This document shows, in pieces, positions 6,963 to 16,143 of a stretch of 64,000 bases of DNA. How positions within the stretch are numbered: the first letter of the stretch is position 1; each line of letters starts with the position of its first letter. Origin of the DNA: an uncultured Megasphaera sp. (GTDB lineage Bacteria > Bacillota > Negativicutes > Veillonellales > Megasphaeraceae); the NCBI GenBank assembly GCA_934193515.1, contig CAKPVJ010000001.1, forward strand, positions 177,448-241,447. Direction: 5' to 3'. Under the pieces are notes generated by a model that worked only from the letters and a program-made list of their open reading frames with translations, had not been told where the DNA came from and did not search any database. The position numbers and the translations under genes were made by a program.

Positions 6963-9391
6963 TTATTTGGTTGAAAACGTTAATTCTTTATTGTTTTGAC
7001 TATCCATTTCCAGCGTATTGCCTTCTTGGAGCGTGCCGCCCAGCAGCATTTCAGAAATCGGGTCTTCGACGAGTTTTTGAATCGCTCGTTTAAGCGGTCT
7101 TGCCCCATAGGCAAAATCAGACCCTTTTTTCACCAGCACGGCATCGGCCTTGTCTGTCCAGCTCATCGTCACACCCTTGGCTTTCAGCCGTTTTGTCAAA
7201 TCACGAAGCAAAATAGCTACAATCTGACGCAGGTCGTTTTCTTCCAGCGGTTTGAACACGAGTATTTCATCAATACGATTGAGAAATTCCGGACGAAAAA
7301 ACCGTTTGACATCATTCAAAATTTCTTTTTTTGCTTTTGCAAAGGCCTGCTGTTTATCTGTTTTTTCATCAGCTGCCGCTGCAAATCCCATGACGGCTTT
7401 CGAAGGTTGCAAATGCTGCGCACCTAGGTTGCTCGTCATAATGATGACAGTATTGCGGAAATCGACGGTTCTTCCTTTGGAATCCGTCAGGCGTCCTTCG
7501 TCCAATACCTGCAGCAGCAGATTAAAGAAATCACTGCTCGCTTTTTCTACTTCATCAAACAAAATAACACTGTAGGGATTGCGGCGGACTTTATCCGTCA
7601 GTTCTCCCCCTTCTTCATAGCCTACATATCCGGGAGGCGCGCCTACCAGGCGGGATACGCTGTATTTTTCCATAAACTCACTCATGTCAATACGAATCAG
7701 TGCATCTTTACTGCCAAAAAGCTGACTGGCCAAGGTTCTGGCCAGTTCAGTCTTGCCGACGCCGCTGGGGCCAAGGAACAAGAAGGAACCAATCGGGCGG
7801 TTGGCATCCTTGAGCCCGGCTCTGGCCCGGCGAATCGCTTTGGCCACGGCTTGCACGGCTTCATCCTGGCTGATAACCCGTTTGTGCAGTTCGTCTTCCA
7901 AATGAAGCAGTCGCTGTGATTCTGTTGCTGTCAGTTGCTGTACCGGAATCCCCGTCCATGAGGAAACGACATCAGCAATATCAGTTTCCGTGACGACCAG
8001 TTTATCATTGGTATGAAGCGCATAGGTTTCTTTCAGGGCATCCATTTTTTCGGATACTTGCTTGCCTTCGTCACGCAGGGCGGCGCACCGTTCAAAATTT
8101 TCTGCCGCCAAGGCCGCTTCTTTTTCTTTTTGAATATCTGCCATCTTGGCTTCCAAGTCCCGGATTTCCTGTGAAGGCGCCAGTACGCTCATGCGTACTT
8201 TGGCTGCTGCTTCATCCATGACATCAATCGCTTTATCCGGCAGATAGCGGTCGGAAATGTAACGGGAAGACAGCATAACAGCCGCTTGAATAGCTTCATC
8301 CATAATACGGGCCTTATGGAAGGCTTCATATCGATCTCGCAGTCCGAACAAAATCGCTTCGGTATCCGCTTCCGTCGGTTCGCCTACTATAATCGTTTGA
8401 AAACGGCGGGCCAATGCGGCATCCTTTTCCAAATTTTTTTATATTCATCCAATGTCGTCGCGCCAATGCACTGCAGTTCGCCGCGAGCCAGTGCCGGTTT
8501 GAGAATGTTGGCTGCATCCATGCTGCCTTCGCTGGAACCGGCGCCAATAAGCTGATGAATTTCATCAATAAAAAGAATCATCGTTTCATCATGGCGGATG
8601 ATATCGAGTATTTTTTTGATTCGTTCTTCAAATTCACCGCGGTATTTGGTACCGGCAACAATACTCGTCAAATCCAACGAAAAGACACGCTTGTCCTTTA
8701 AAACAGGCGGCACATCTCCTGATACGATACGCTGGGCCAATCCTTCAGCAATGGCTGTTTTGCCTACGCCGGGTTCGCCAATGAGAATCGGATTGTTTTT
8801 GGTGCGGCGGCAAAGAATCTGAATGACCCGGCTGATTTCCTTTTCCCGGCCAATTACGGGATCGATTTTGTCTTTCTTTGCCAATTCATTTAAATCCCGG
8901 CCAAAATTTTCCAAAGAAATCGGCTGGGAAGACATCATATCTTCTTCATCTTCTGCGCATGCACTGATTTCTTCCAGCAGGCTCAAGCCCATGCTGGCGA
9001 TGCTGACATCCATGCTTTCCAAAATACGAATGGCCATGCAGCCTGTGTCCTGCAGTAATCCCAACAGCAATTCTTCCGTACCGACATAGGTTTGCCGCAT
9101 TTCATTGGCCTGATATACGGCCAGCTCAATGGCTTTTTTTGTCCGCGGCGTCAAAATGACTTTTTTCGGCGTTTCTTTACCGACACCTACCATCGTTTCT
9201 ATGGCGCGGCTTATATTTTCAGCTGTAACGCCCCACTGGGCCAGCAACTGGCCGGCAATACAGTTTTCGCTGCGTGCCAGACCCAGCAGAATATGTTCTG
9301 TTCCTATATATTCATGGCGAAAATCTTTCGCCGCTTCGTGGGCATACTGAATGACTTTTTTTGCATCATCAGTAAATCGACTATTGTTCAT
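6963..9391 (-). CDS. clpC: ATP-dependent Clp protease ATPase subunit ClpC, interrupted by a frameshift
   Basis: Two overlapping frames together make one ClpC of about 809 aa, the normal length. The first half (from ATG 9391, MNNSRFTDDAKKVIQYA) holds two N-terminal Clp repeats and the first AAA module with Walker A GEPGVGKTAIAEGL. The second half starts near 8432 and holds the UVR-like middle region and the second AAA module with GPSGVGKTELAR. The reading frame breaks at an A7 run (8434-8440): frame 1 reads DEYKKIWKRM, whereas the family reads DEYKKY(I/L)EKDAALARRF, which resumes one frame over. A one-base loss, a sequencing error or -1 slippage would each explain it. ClpC unfolds McsB-marked substrates for ClpP. 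It lies five bases after mcsB. Without correction the product would be a truncated first-AAA protein. Confidence 0.9.
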
Positions 9392-9396
9392 ACGTA

Positions 9397-10476
9397 TCAC
9401 TTCCTTGCGTATTCTGATTTGACATGTGCAGCCAGCACCTGCTGTATCATGGCTGCCCGCTGTCTGTTTAATTCTATGTCTGTCAGTTCTTTGCCCTGGC
9501 AAAACTGCAAAAAGGCTGTCGTGCTTACCGTCGTCAGTGCATCGTAAGCCTGCAGCGTATACGGTGCTTCTCCCTGACTGACAGCAAAGCGCAAATCACC
9601 AGCCAGGCGCAGCGCCTCTTCTTCTGTCATGAGATAGGCGTGCAGCAGCAGGCCTTCTGCCCGGTGGAATGTATCTTTCAAGGCGTCTTCATGATGCTGC
9701 CACAAAAGGCGGCGGCAGTTTCGTTCTTCCTGCACAACCTGCCGAACCATTTTATCCAGCTGTTCCAACAAGTCATGTTCAGTGATTCCCAACGTAACTT
9801 GATTGGTAATCTGAAACACATTGCCAATCGGTTCGCTGCGGTCCCCGTAGACACCGCACACGGTAAAACCAAACTTGGTGATGCCCTGAATAATACGGTG
9901 AAGCCGCTTCATGGCAACCAACGCCGGCAAGTGCAGCGTAACGCCGGCAATCAAACCGGTTCCCGTCAAAAAGGGACTGGACGTTAAATAGCCAAATTCA
10001 TCATGGAATGCCATGTTCAGCTGGCTTTCCAGCGTATCATCTATCTGACTGGCATCGGCCCATATGCTGTCCAAATCAAGGCCCGATGCCGCTGTCTGAA
10101 TGCAGAAATGATCTGCTTCGTTGATCATAATGGCTGCTGCGCCGTCATCGCGCACCAGCAGCGCCCGTTGCTTGGGCTTGGCAATCAGTGCCGCCGACGC
10201 AATATGTCTGGCAGCCAATACTTCCCGTTCTCTCGCATCGATATCTGACAGAGAAATATAGGTATAGTCCCCTCTTCCCAGCATATTTAATGCCGGCAGG
10301 CGGGATATTCCAGCCTGGCACACGGCTGCTAGTTCTTCATCAGACGCACGAGCCGGAAACACAACCTGTTTGAGATTGCGCACCAAACGAATCCGGCTGT
10401 CCACTACGACATCGGCCAACGCGCCGCTGCCGGTTTGCCAAGGACTGAGGGGGGATGTCATCCACGTCATCGGCAT
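9397..10476 (-). CDS. mcsB: Protein-arginine kinase McsB
   Basis: 359 aa, family-typical. McsB is related to phosphagen kinases and phosphorylates arginines on misfolded proteins and on CtsR, marking them for ClpCP. The N-terminal PLSPWQTGSGALADVVVDSRIRLVRNL contains the conserved SSRIRLARN-like motif (about residues 13-36), and the central part holds LTSSPFLTGTGLIAGVTLHLPAL, matching the T(N/S)CPSNLGTGLRASVHL region of the family. It follows mcsA after three bases and precedes clpC, the standard order. Confidence 0.95.
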   Translation of the reverse strand: MPMTWMTSPLSPWQTGSGALADVVVDSRIRLVRNLKQVVFPARASDEELAAVCQAGISRLPALNMLGRGDYTYISLSDIDAREREVLAARHIASAALIAKPKQRALLVRDDGAAAIMINEADHFCIQTAASGLDLDSIWADASQIDDTLESQLNMAFHDEFGYLTSSPFLTGTGLIAGVTLHLPALVAMKRLHRIIQGITKFGFTVCGVYGDRSEPIGNVFQITNQVTLGITEHDLLEQLDKMVRQVVQEERNCRRLLWQHHEDALKDTFHRAEGLLLHAYLMTEEEALRLAGDLRFAVSQGEAPYTLQAYDALTTVSTTAFLQFCQGKELTDIELNRQRAAMIQQVLAAHVKSEYARK

Positions 10477-10479
10477 CTG

Positions 10480-11001
10480 TCATTCCTCCTTTTGCGCGTC
10501 TGTACCAAGCATCTGCTGCTGCAGTGCTCTGATTTCATCCCGTACACGGGCCGCTTCTTCGTAGCGTTCTTCATGAACCAACTGTTCCAAATGCTGCCGC
10601 AGCCGCCGTATATGCGTCATTGTGCGAAATACGCCGGTCCCGCGGTTGGGGACTTTGCCGACATGCTTGCAGTGTCCGTGTATTCGGCGCAGCAATGCCG
10701 GTATTTCCTCTTGAAACGCCGTGTAGCAGTCAGGACAGCCAAACTGACCCAACCGATTAAATTCACTATATGTCATACCGCAGCTGGTACACTGCGGTTC
10801 TTCTTTCGATTGGTCTGCGTAGTCGGGATACGCCATCTTGCGGAAAAAATCGTTGTCCCCAATGTTAAAACCACGAAATTCATTATATTTGCGCTGTGCG
10901 TTTGCACATTCAGCACACAAATGCATATCTGTCCGCTGTCCATTTTCAAAAGCCGTAATATGGACCACCGCTTCTCTCTTTTTGCAGACATCACATAACA
11001 T
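10480..11001 (-). CDS. mcsA: McsA, zinc-binding activator of McsB
   Basis: 173 aa. Four CxxC pairs fit metal binding: CDVCKK and CAECA at the N-terminus, CTSC and CPDC in the middle. The C-terminal 45 residues form a UVR-type helical motif (LRQHLEQLVHEERYEEAARVRDEIRALQ) used to contact ClpC or McsB. I choose the ATG at 11001, which has an AAAGGAG site nine bases upstream; a longer in-frame extension to 11088 overlaps ctsR and has no family support. Third-gene coupling with mcsB is tight. Confidence 0.93.
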   Translation of the reverse strand: MLCDVCKKREAVVHITAFENGQRTDMHLCAECANAQRKYNEFRGFNIGDNDFFRKMAYPDYADQSKEEPQCTSCGMTYSEFNRLGQFGCPDCYTAFQEEIPALLRRIHGHCKHVGKVPNRGTGVFRTMTHIRRLRQHLEQLVHEERYEEAARVRDEIRALQQQMLGTDAQKEE

Positions 11002-11026
11002 GGCTATCACGCTCCTTTCGCCACTG

Positions 11027-11482
11027 CTAGCGCAAGTTGAGATGTTGTATGATGTGGCTGAGAACGGCCATTCGCTGCGTTTCATCACTCACTTCCTGAT
11101 ACAAGGCTTCAAAGGTATGATGCATCAAAATTGCTTCCCTGTTGGTCAAGCGGTGCTGTTTAATCAGCTGATACAAAAACCCGTCCAAATCTTCCATCGT
11201 GATGCTGACAGCCGGCAGCCGTTCTTGAATCAGTACGGGCGTGCGGTCTGGTTTTTTCGGCGTCAATTTGATAATGCGCACAAATCCGCCGGAACCGCGT
11301 CTTGATTCTACTAAAAATCCTTTATCGCTGGAAAAACGAGTACTCAGCACATAACTAATCTGCGACGGAGCACACTTTAGTTCATCGGCTAATTCGTTGC
11401 GCCGCAGCACAATATTTTCTTCCTCTTCTTCCAACAACTTATGTAATATAAATTTTTCAATCTTATCGGCTAATACACTCAT
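11027..11482 (-). CDS. ctsR: Transcriptional repressor CtsR
   Basis: 151 aa. CtsR represses clp and class III heat-shock genes and is inactivated by heat and by McsB. The winged helix-turn-helix is at about residues 20-65 (LRRNELADELKCAPSQISYVLSTRFSSDKGFLVESRRGSGGFVRI), including the RGSGGF wing that contacts DNA in the family. The ATG at 11482 has an AGGTG site; the in-frame ATG at 11500 lies upstream of that site. It is the first gene of ctsR-mcsA-mcsB-clpC and probably represses its own promoter through the GTCAAA repeats at 11535-11576. Confidence 0.96.
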   Translation of the reverse strand: MSVLADKIEKFILHKLLEEEEENIVLRRNELADELKCAPSQISYVLSTRFSSDKGFLVESRRGSGGFVRIIKLTPKKPDRTPVLIQERLPAVSITMEDLDGFLYQLIKQHRLTNREAILMHHTFEALYQEVSDETQRMAVLSHIIQHLNLR

Positions 11483-11534
11483 ACGAATCACCTGCTTCAT
11501 ATACTAAAAAAATGGTAAAGTCATATACACATCA

Positions 11535-11576
11535 CTTTGACTTTCACCTCTATATATTATATTCGTCTTTTTGACT
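11535..11576 (-). promoter_or_regulatory. CtsR-like operator repeats at the ctsR promoter
   Basis: Two minus-strand direct-repeat elements flank and overlap the promoter: GTCAAAAAGACGAA inside the -35/-10 spacer (11562-11576) and GGTGAAAGTCAAAG just after the -10 (11535-11548). Both resemble the tandem heptad GGTCAAA-N3-GGTCAAA bound by CtsR, though neither is a perfect copy. An isolated half-site GGTCAAA also occurs further upstream near 11628. Confidence 0.55.
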
Positions 11577-11584
11577 TATTGCAA
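11556..11584 (-). promoter_or_regulatory. Promoter of ctsR-mcsA-mcsB-clpC
   Basis: Minus-strand TTGCAA (11579-11584), 17 bases, TATAAT (11556-11561). The perfect -10 and spacing are convincing. GTCAAA repeats occupy the spacer, so repressor binding would block polymerase. Confidence 0.8.
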
Positions 11585-11646
11585 GAAAAAGAGCGTACTT
11601 TACGGTCAACATGCATAGATACAGCTTTTTGACCTTTATAGGATTT

Positions 11647-11665
11647 TGTAAACGTACCGTTTACA
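11647..11665. promoter_or_regulatory. Perfect 19-bp palindrome, possible operator
   Basis: TGTAAACG, three bases, CGTTTACA. It lies in the gap between the secF terminator and the ctsR promoter, about 60 bases upstream of the ctsR -35. It is not a CIRCE element or a CtsR site. LacI- or GntR-type repressors bind dyads of this general form, but no cognate regulator can be named. Confidence 0.4.
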
Positions 11666-11778
11666 TATGTTATTTATGTTTTCATTCTGTGCGGTTAGAA
11701 TACCGGAACGATTCTCTGTGTTCTGGCCGCGCAGAAAAAAGTATACAGCATATATAAACGCCAAGTTTACTGAACTAT

Positions 11779-11822
11779 AAAAAACCATCCTGCAGGCAGG
11801 ATAATGGCTGCAGGATGGTTTC
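11779..11822 (-). terminator. Rho-independent terminator of the ruvC-secF operon
   Basis: Minus-strand AACCATCCTGCAG pairs perfectly with CTGCAGGATGGTT, followed by further T (TTTTTT in all), 15 bases after the secF stop. Confidence 0.9.
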
Positions 11823-11836
11823 TATATGGTATATTA

Positions 11837-12772
11837 TTATGCTTCTTCTGCTTGTTCTTCTGTTTCTTGGTGTTCTACGGCTTTCGGGCCGCGGCGGTGT
11901 GTATGGTTTTTCCATACGACCCACAGCGAGGTGTCTACGCAGATAGAGGAATAGGCACCGCTGATGAAGCCAATGAGCATGACGAGAGAAAAGTTCTTTG
12001 TCGATTCGCCGCCGAAGAAATGGAGGGCGCCGCAGGCAAAGAGTACGGTCGTCAAGGTATAAATGCTGCGGTGAATACTTTGTGAAATACTGTCATGTGC
12101 CAGTTTTTCATAGGTATCCGTCCGGCGATGGGTCCGCGTGTTTTCACGGACACGGTCAAAGATGACGACGGCTTCGTTCATGGAATAGCCGACAACAGTC
12201 AGGATAGCTGCCAAGAACGAGGCATCGATTTCCAAATGGAAGAAAGAGAAAAATCCGAGTACCATAATTAAGTCATGGAAAATAGATACCAACGCGGAAA
12301 TCGCGATTTTGTATTCAAACCGAAACGAGATGTAGGCTGCCAAGGCAATAAAGGCAACAGCCAGGCTCATGACCGCGTTTTTGGTAACTTCTGAGCCAAT
12401 GACAGCGCCAACGGATTCAGTACGTTTGATTTCGGCACCGCCCAGTTTGTCACTCAGCTGTGTCGCTACAGCTTTGCTTTCATCACTGGATAAGTTGCGC
12501 ATGCGAATCATGACGTCCTGAGAGGCGTCCTGGTCGGTAACGCCAGACAGCTGAATGACACTGTTGCCAAGGTCCATTTGAGAGCCGTCTATGACTTCGC
12601 GAACCTGGGCTACGGTAACTGCGTTTTGGAACTGCATATCCAAAATCGTGCCGCCCGTATAGTCAATGCCAAAGTTGAAGCCATTGACAAAAATAGAAAT
12701 GACGCTGGCAATGACGAGGACAGACGAAAGAGTAAACCACCATACCCTATGTTTGACAATATCAAAACTCAT
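11837..12772 (-). CDS. secF: Protein translocase subunit SecF
   Basis: 311 aa, six predicted membrane segments. The first periplasmic region opens with NFGIDYTGGTILDMQF (about residues 32-47), the SecF signature. With SecD it uses the proton gradient to help pull secreted proteins out of SecYEG. The start ATG at 12772 overlaps the secD stop (ATGA). The C-terminal tail is rich in Glu (HQETEEQAEEA). It is the last gene of the operon. Confidence 0.96.
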   Translation of the reverse strand: MSFDIVKHRVWWFTLSSVLVIASVISIFVNGFNFGIDYTGGTILDMQFQNAVTVAQVREVIDGSQMDLGNSVIQLSGVTDQDASQDVMIRMRNLSSDESKAVATQLSDKLGGAEIKRTESVGAVIGSEVTKNAVMSLAVAFIALAAYISFRFEYKIAISALVSIFHDLIMVLGFFSFFHLEIDASFLAAILTVVGYSMNEAVVIFDRVRENTRTHRRTDTYEKLAHDSISQSIHRSIYTLTTVLFACGALHFFGGESTKNFSLVMLIGFISGAYSSICVDTSLWVVWKNHTHRRGPKAVEHQETEEQAEEA

Positions 12773-14019
12773 TTCTGTCCCCCCTTTTTCAGCATATGTT
12801 CCGGTGCTTTGCGATTCAGGCCATAGAACCACGGATTGGTAATCAGGCCGGTATTAATGAACCATGTCAACAAGGAGCGGCTGACGAGAATGGCCGTAAA
12901 CATGCTGACAATCAGGCCCAACGCCAAGTTGACGGCAAAGCCTTTGACCGTTCCGGTCCCCATGACAATCAAGACAATAGCCGCAATCATGACGGATACG
13001 TTAGCATCCAAAATTGTATTGAAGGCCCGCTTAAAGCCGGCATCCATCGACGTTCGCAGGCTCTTGCCAATAAGAACTTCTTCCTTAAATCGTTCAAAAA
13101 TAAGGATGTTGGCATCGACGGCAAAGCCCATGGAAAGAATAATCCCGGCAATACCCGGCAGGGTCAGCGTCGCATCGAGGTATTTCAAAATAGCCAGCAA
13201 AATCAAAACGTATACCAACAAGGCTACGTTGGCGACAATGCCGGACATGCGATAAATGACGATGAGGAAAATCATGATGAGTATAATACCGATAGCAAAG
13301 GCTTTTTCACTCTTGATTTTGGAATCCTGTCCCAAGCTCGGGCCGATGGTCCGTACTTCCATGACTTTCAATTTGACAGGAAGTGCGCCGGAACGAAGCA
13401 GGATAGCCAGGCTTTTGGCTTCTTCCAGGGACTTGCTGCCTGTAATAACCGCTTTGCCGCCTGTGATCGGTTCGTTGACGACCGGTGCCGTCAATACTTC
13501 GCCGTCCAGCAGGATGGCAATTTTGTGACCTACATTGGAAGCGGTCAAATCGGCAAATTTCTTGGCCCCTTCGTCTGTAAATTCAATAGCAACTACGTTT
13601 TTATTGCCGTTTTCAATCTGTTCTTTAGCAGTTTTTAAATCTTTACCGCCCATACGCGTCGTACCGCTTTCATCTTTAAATTCCATGACAGCCGTTTTAC
13701 CGATGGTTTCAATCGCTTTTTCCGGATTCTTTTCACCTGGAAGTTCGACGATAATCCGACGCGCTCCTTCTTTTTGTACGATTGGTTCCGTCAAGCCCAT
13801 TTCATTGATACGGCGTTCTACAATAGAAACAGCCCGACTCAGGGAGTCTTCTGTAACCGGCGCATCCGGCGTATCTTCAGCTTCCAGCACGATGTGCGTG
13901 CCGCCCTGGAGGTCCAGGCCCTGTTTAATGGAATTGGCAAGCGGATAAATAAAGGTAATGAATACGGCCAAAATGATGATGACCGCACCAAAAAATTTTA
14001 CCATGTTACGAGTCCGCAA
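12769..14019 (-). CDS. secD: Protein translocase subunit SecD
   Basis: 416 aa, a compact SecD. The first membrane segment is at about residues 7-25, followed by KQGLDLQGGTHIVLEAE (the DLxGG motif), periplasmic P1 domain, then five membrane segments with the family sequence LPGIAGIILSMGFAVDANILIFERFKEE (about 283-310). SecD and SecF are separate here, unlike the fused Bacillus subtilis protein. It overlaps secF by four bases. Confidence 0.96.
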   Translation of the reverse strand: MRTRNMVKFFGAVIIILAVFITFIYPLANSIKQGLDLQGGTHIVLEAEDTPDAPVTEDSLSRAVSIVERRINEMGLTEPIVQKEGARRIIVELPGEKNPEKAIETIGKTAVMEFKDESGTTRMGGKDLKTAKEQIENGNKNVVAIEFTDEGAKKFADLTASNVGHKIAILLDGEVLTAPVVNEPITGGKAVITGSKSLEEAKSLAILLRSGALPVKLKVMEVRTIGPSLGQDSKIKSEKAFAIGIILIMIFLIVIYRMSGIVANVALLVYVLILLAILKYLDATLTLPGIAGIILSMGFAVDANILIFERFKEEVLIGKSLRTSMDAGFKRAFNTILDANVSVMIAAIVLIVMGTGTVKGFAVNLALGLIVSMFTAILVSRSLLTWFINTGLITNPWFYGLNRKAPEHMLKKGGQK

Positions 14020-14043
14020 CAGCGTTCCCTCCTCTTACTGCGT

Positions 14044-14616
14044 TTACATATGCAACTGTACGATATACCGAGTCGGTGTCAACATGACCGGTATACGATA
14101 ATCATGCGCCTCTGCCGGCACATGCGGTACTATCTGAATGTCCCAAGCCACGGCTACGACGGCAGCCTGCGGTGCCCGCTGCAAATAGCGGTCGTAAAAC
14201 CCGGCACCCCGTCCCAAGCGATGTCCCTCTGCATCAAAAGCCAGGCCCGGCACAAGAATCAACTCTAATTGTTCTGGCGCAATACAGGGACTTCCTGCGT
14301 AAGGCACGCGGATACCATACATCCCCTGTGCCACGTCCTGCAGCGAAGTCAGCCGCATTGCCTCCATCTGCCCATTGCCCAGGCAATGGGGTACATATAC
14401 TTCTTTTCCTTCCCGTAACGCCCGTATAAGGAATGCATCCAGCGATATTTCGCCTTTCATATTTAAGAACGCCATGAGCCGGCTGGCCCGCTGATACTGC
14501 GGCAGTACAGCAAGCCGTGCGCAGACCGCATCGCTCCAAGCAGCAGCCTGCGCCGCCGAAACAGCCAACAGCCGGCGTTTCATGGTATTTCTTAGGTCTT
14601 CCTTATTTTGTTTCAT
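14044..14616 (-). CDS. 5-formyltetrahydrofolate cyclo-ligase
   Basis: 190 aa. The enzyme converts 5-formyl-THF to 5,10-methenyl-THF with ATP, recovering folate. The C-terminal GRGAGFYDRYL motif (nucleotide and folate binding) is diagnostic, and ILVPGLAFDAEGHRLGRGAGFYDRYL matches the family closely. The ATG at 14616 gives the usual N-terminus (KEDLRNTMKRRLLAVS) and overlaps the end of yajC by 14 bases; a later ATG at 14583 would remove the conserved LR motif. It sits between yajC and secD. Confidence 0.92.
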   Translation of the reverse strand: MKQNKEDLRNTMKRRLLAVSAAQAAAWSDAVCARLAVLPQYQRASRLMAFLNMKGEISLDAFLIRALREGKEVYVPHCLGNGQMEAMRLTSLQDVAQGMYGIRVPYAGSPCIAPEQLELILVPGLAFDAEGHRLGRGAGFYDRYLQRAPQAAVVAVAWDIQIVPHVPAEAHDYRIPVMLTPTRYIVQLHM

Positions 14617-14974
14617 GGGTGTCTTCTGCTTTTGCAGTGTCAGCCGCAGCGGTATCAGCCGCTTTGGCTTCTGCTTTTTTAGCAGCTTTTTTGTTGTCAG
14701 ACGATGTCTGTTTGCTGAGTACCTGGGTAATGGCATTGCGCGTCATTTTGACTTCGACTTTGTCTGCCAGGCGAACGATGACGTAGTCATCATGCATGGA
14801 AACAATCGTGCCGTAAAAGCCGCCGGCTGTGATAATCTTGGCACCGTTTTTCAAACTGTCGAGCATTTCCTGCCGTTTTTTCTGCTGTTTTTTCTGCGGA
14901 CGCCATAACAAGAAGTAGAAAATAACGACCATGACGATAATCGGCCAAAAGTTATTCAAATCCATTAAATCCAA
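14603..14974 (-). CDS. yajC: Preprotein translocase accessory subunit YajC
   Basis: 123 aa from a TTG start. One N-terminal membrane segment (FWPIIVMVVIFYFLLW) is followed by RPQKKQQKKRQEMLDSLKNGAKIITAGGFYGTI, the YajC signature. The C-terminal 30 residues are an unusual Ala/Lys/Asp/Thr-rich tail. An AGGAGG site lies eight bases before the TTG at 14974; the in-frame GTG at 14983 overlaps that site and the ATG at 14965 is 17 bases away. YajC associates with SecDF, encoded downstream. Confidence 0.9.
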   Translation of the reverse strand: MDLMDLNNFWPIIVMVVIFYFLLWRPQKKQQKKRQEMLDSLKNGAKIITAGGFYGTIVSMHDDYVIVRLADKVEVKMTRNAITQVLSKQTSSDNKKAAKKAEAKAADTAAADTAKAEDTHETK

Positions 14975-15025
14975 TCTTTTCACCTCCTACATCCTATCTT
15001 ATCTATATACAAGACACACTAGCGA

Positions 15026-16132
15026 TTACGCATCTTGATACCGTTTCCAAAAATCCTGACGGAACTCTCTAAACGTGCCGTCAAAGATAGACTGCCGCAT
15101 ATCACGCATAAACTGCAACAGGAAATACAAGTTGTGAATGCTGACTAAGCGGTACGCCAGCAATTCTTCTGCTTTGAACAGATGGCGTATATAGGCCCGT
15201 GTATAGTTGCGGCACGTATAACAGCCGCATCCTTCTTCAATGGGATGGAAATCATGGGCATATTTGGCGTTGCGCACGGTCACACGGCCTGTATGCGTCA
15301 TGGCCATACCGTTGCGGGCAACGCGCGTCGGAAATACGCAGTCAAACATATCTACGCCGCGGGCTACGCCTTCCAGCAGACAGTCCGGCGTGCCGACGCC
15401 CATCAAATAGCGGGCTTTATTTTTCGGCAGATAAGGCGTCGTATGTTCCAATATATCATACATTATATCCTTAGATTCGCCAACACTCAAGCCGCCAATG
15501 CCGTAGCCGTCAAAATCCATGTCCACCAAATCTTCGCAGCTTTTGCGGCGCAGGTCTTTGTACATACCGCCCTGGACAATGCCAAACACGCCCTGGGTGT
15601 CACTGTGATGATGGTCTAGGCAGCGTTTGGCCCAGCGGCTGGTCCGTTCGGTCGAATGCAGCGTGTAGTCATAATCCGACGGATAAGGAATGCATTCGTC
15701 AAAAGCCATGGCAATATCCGAATCCAGGGCCATCTGCACGTCCATGGAAACTTCCGGCGACAAGAATTTTTTAGAGCCGTCCAAATGGGAACGGAAGGTA
15801 ACGCCTTCTTCGGTAATTTTCCGCATCTGTCCCAGGCTGAATACCTGAAAGCCGCCGCTGTCCGTCAAAATGGCCTGTTTCCAGTTCATAAATTTATGCA
15901 GTCCGCCGGCTTCTTTGATTAAATCTTCGCCGGGGCGCAAAAACAGATGGTAGGTATTGCTCAAAATGACCTGCGCGCCCATGTCGTATAATTCTTCCGG
16001 CGACAAGGTTTTGACTGTAGCCTGCGTTCCTACAGGCATAAACATCGGGGTTTTGAAGGTTCCGTGCGGCGTGCGCAGAATACCGGCTCTGGCGCCATCG
16101 CACTCGGCTTGCTGTTCGTACGTAATAACCAA
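15026..16132 (-). CDS. tgt: tRNA-guanine transglycosylase (queuine tRNA-ribosyltransferase)
   Basis: 368 aa. Tgt swaps G34 for preQ1 in GUN-anticodon tRNAs. Visible are TPMFMPVGTQATVKTLSPEEL, the active-site segment LTDSGGFQVFSL (about residues 89-100), catalytic Asp in DCVFPTRVARNG (about 264-275) and the zinc site CGCYTCRNYTRAY...H near residues 303-333. The start is TTG at 16132 with AGGAGG seven bases upstream. It follows queA by eleven bases; both act in queuosine synthesis. Confidence 0.97.
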   Translation of the reverse strand: MVITYEQQAECDGARAGILRTPHGTFKTPMFMPVGTQATVKTLSPEELYDMGAQVILSNTYHLFLRPGEDLIKEAGGLHKFMNWKQAILTDSGGFQVFSLGQMRKITEEGVTFRSHLDGSKKFLSPEVSMDVQMALDSDIAMAFDECIPYPSDYDYTLHSTERTSRWAKRCLDHHHSDTQGVFGIVQGGMYKDLRRKSCEDLVDMDFDGYGIGGLSVGESKDIMYDILEHTTPYLPKNKARYLMGVGTPDCLLEGVARGVDMFDCVFPTRVARNGMAMTHTGRVTVRNAKYAHDFHPIEEGCGCYTCRNYTRAYIRHLFKAEELLAYRLVSIHNLYFLLQFMRDMRQSIFDGTFREFRQDFWKRYQDA

Positions 16133-16143
16133 GTCATATCCTC

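Noticed and set aside
11647..11665. Catabolite (cre) site for CcpA
   Set aside because: The cre consensus has no three-base central spacer of this kind; the dyad is longer and perfect, so I leave its owner open.
11687..11735. Hairpin CTGTGCGG/CCGCGCAG in the secF-ctsR gap, considered as a terminator or small RNA
   Set aside because: The T run precedes rather than follows the stem on the minus strand, and there is no promoter for a separate RNA.
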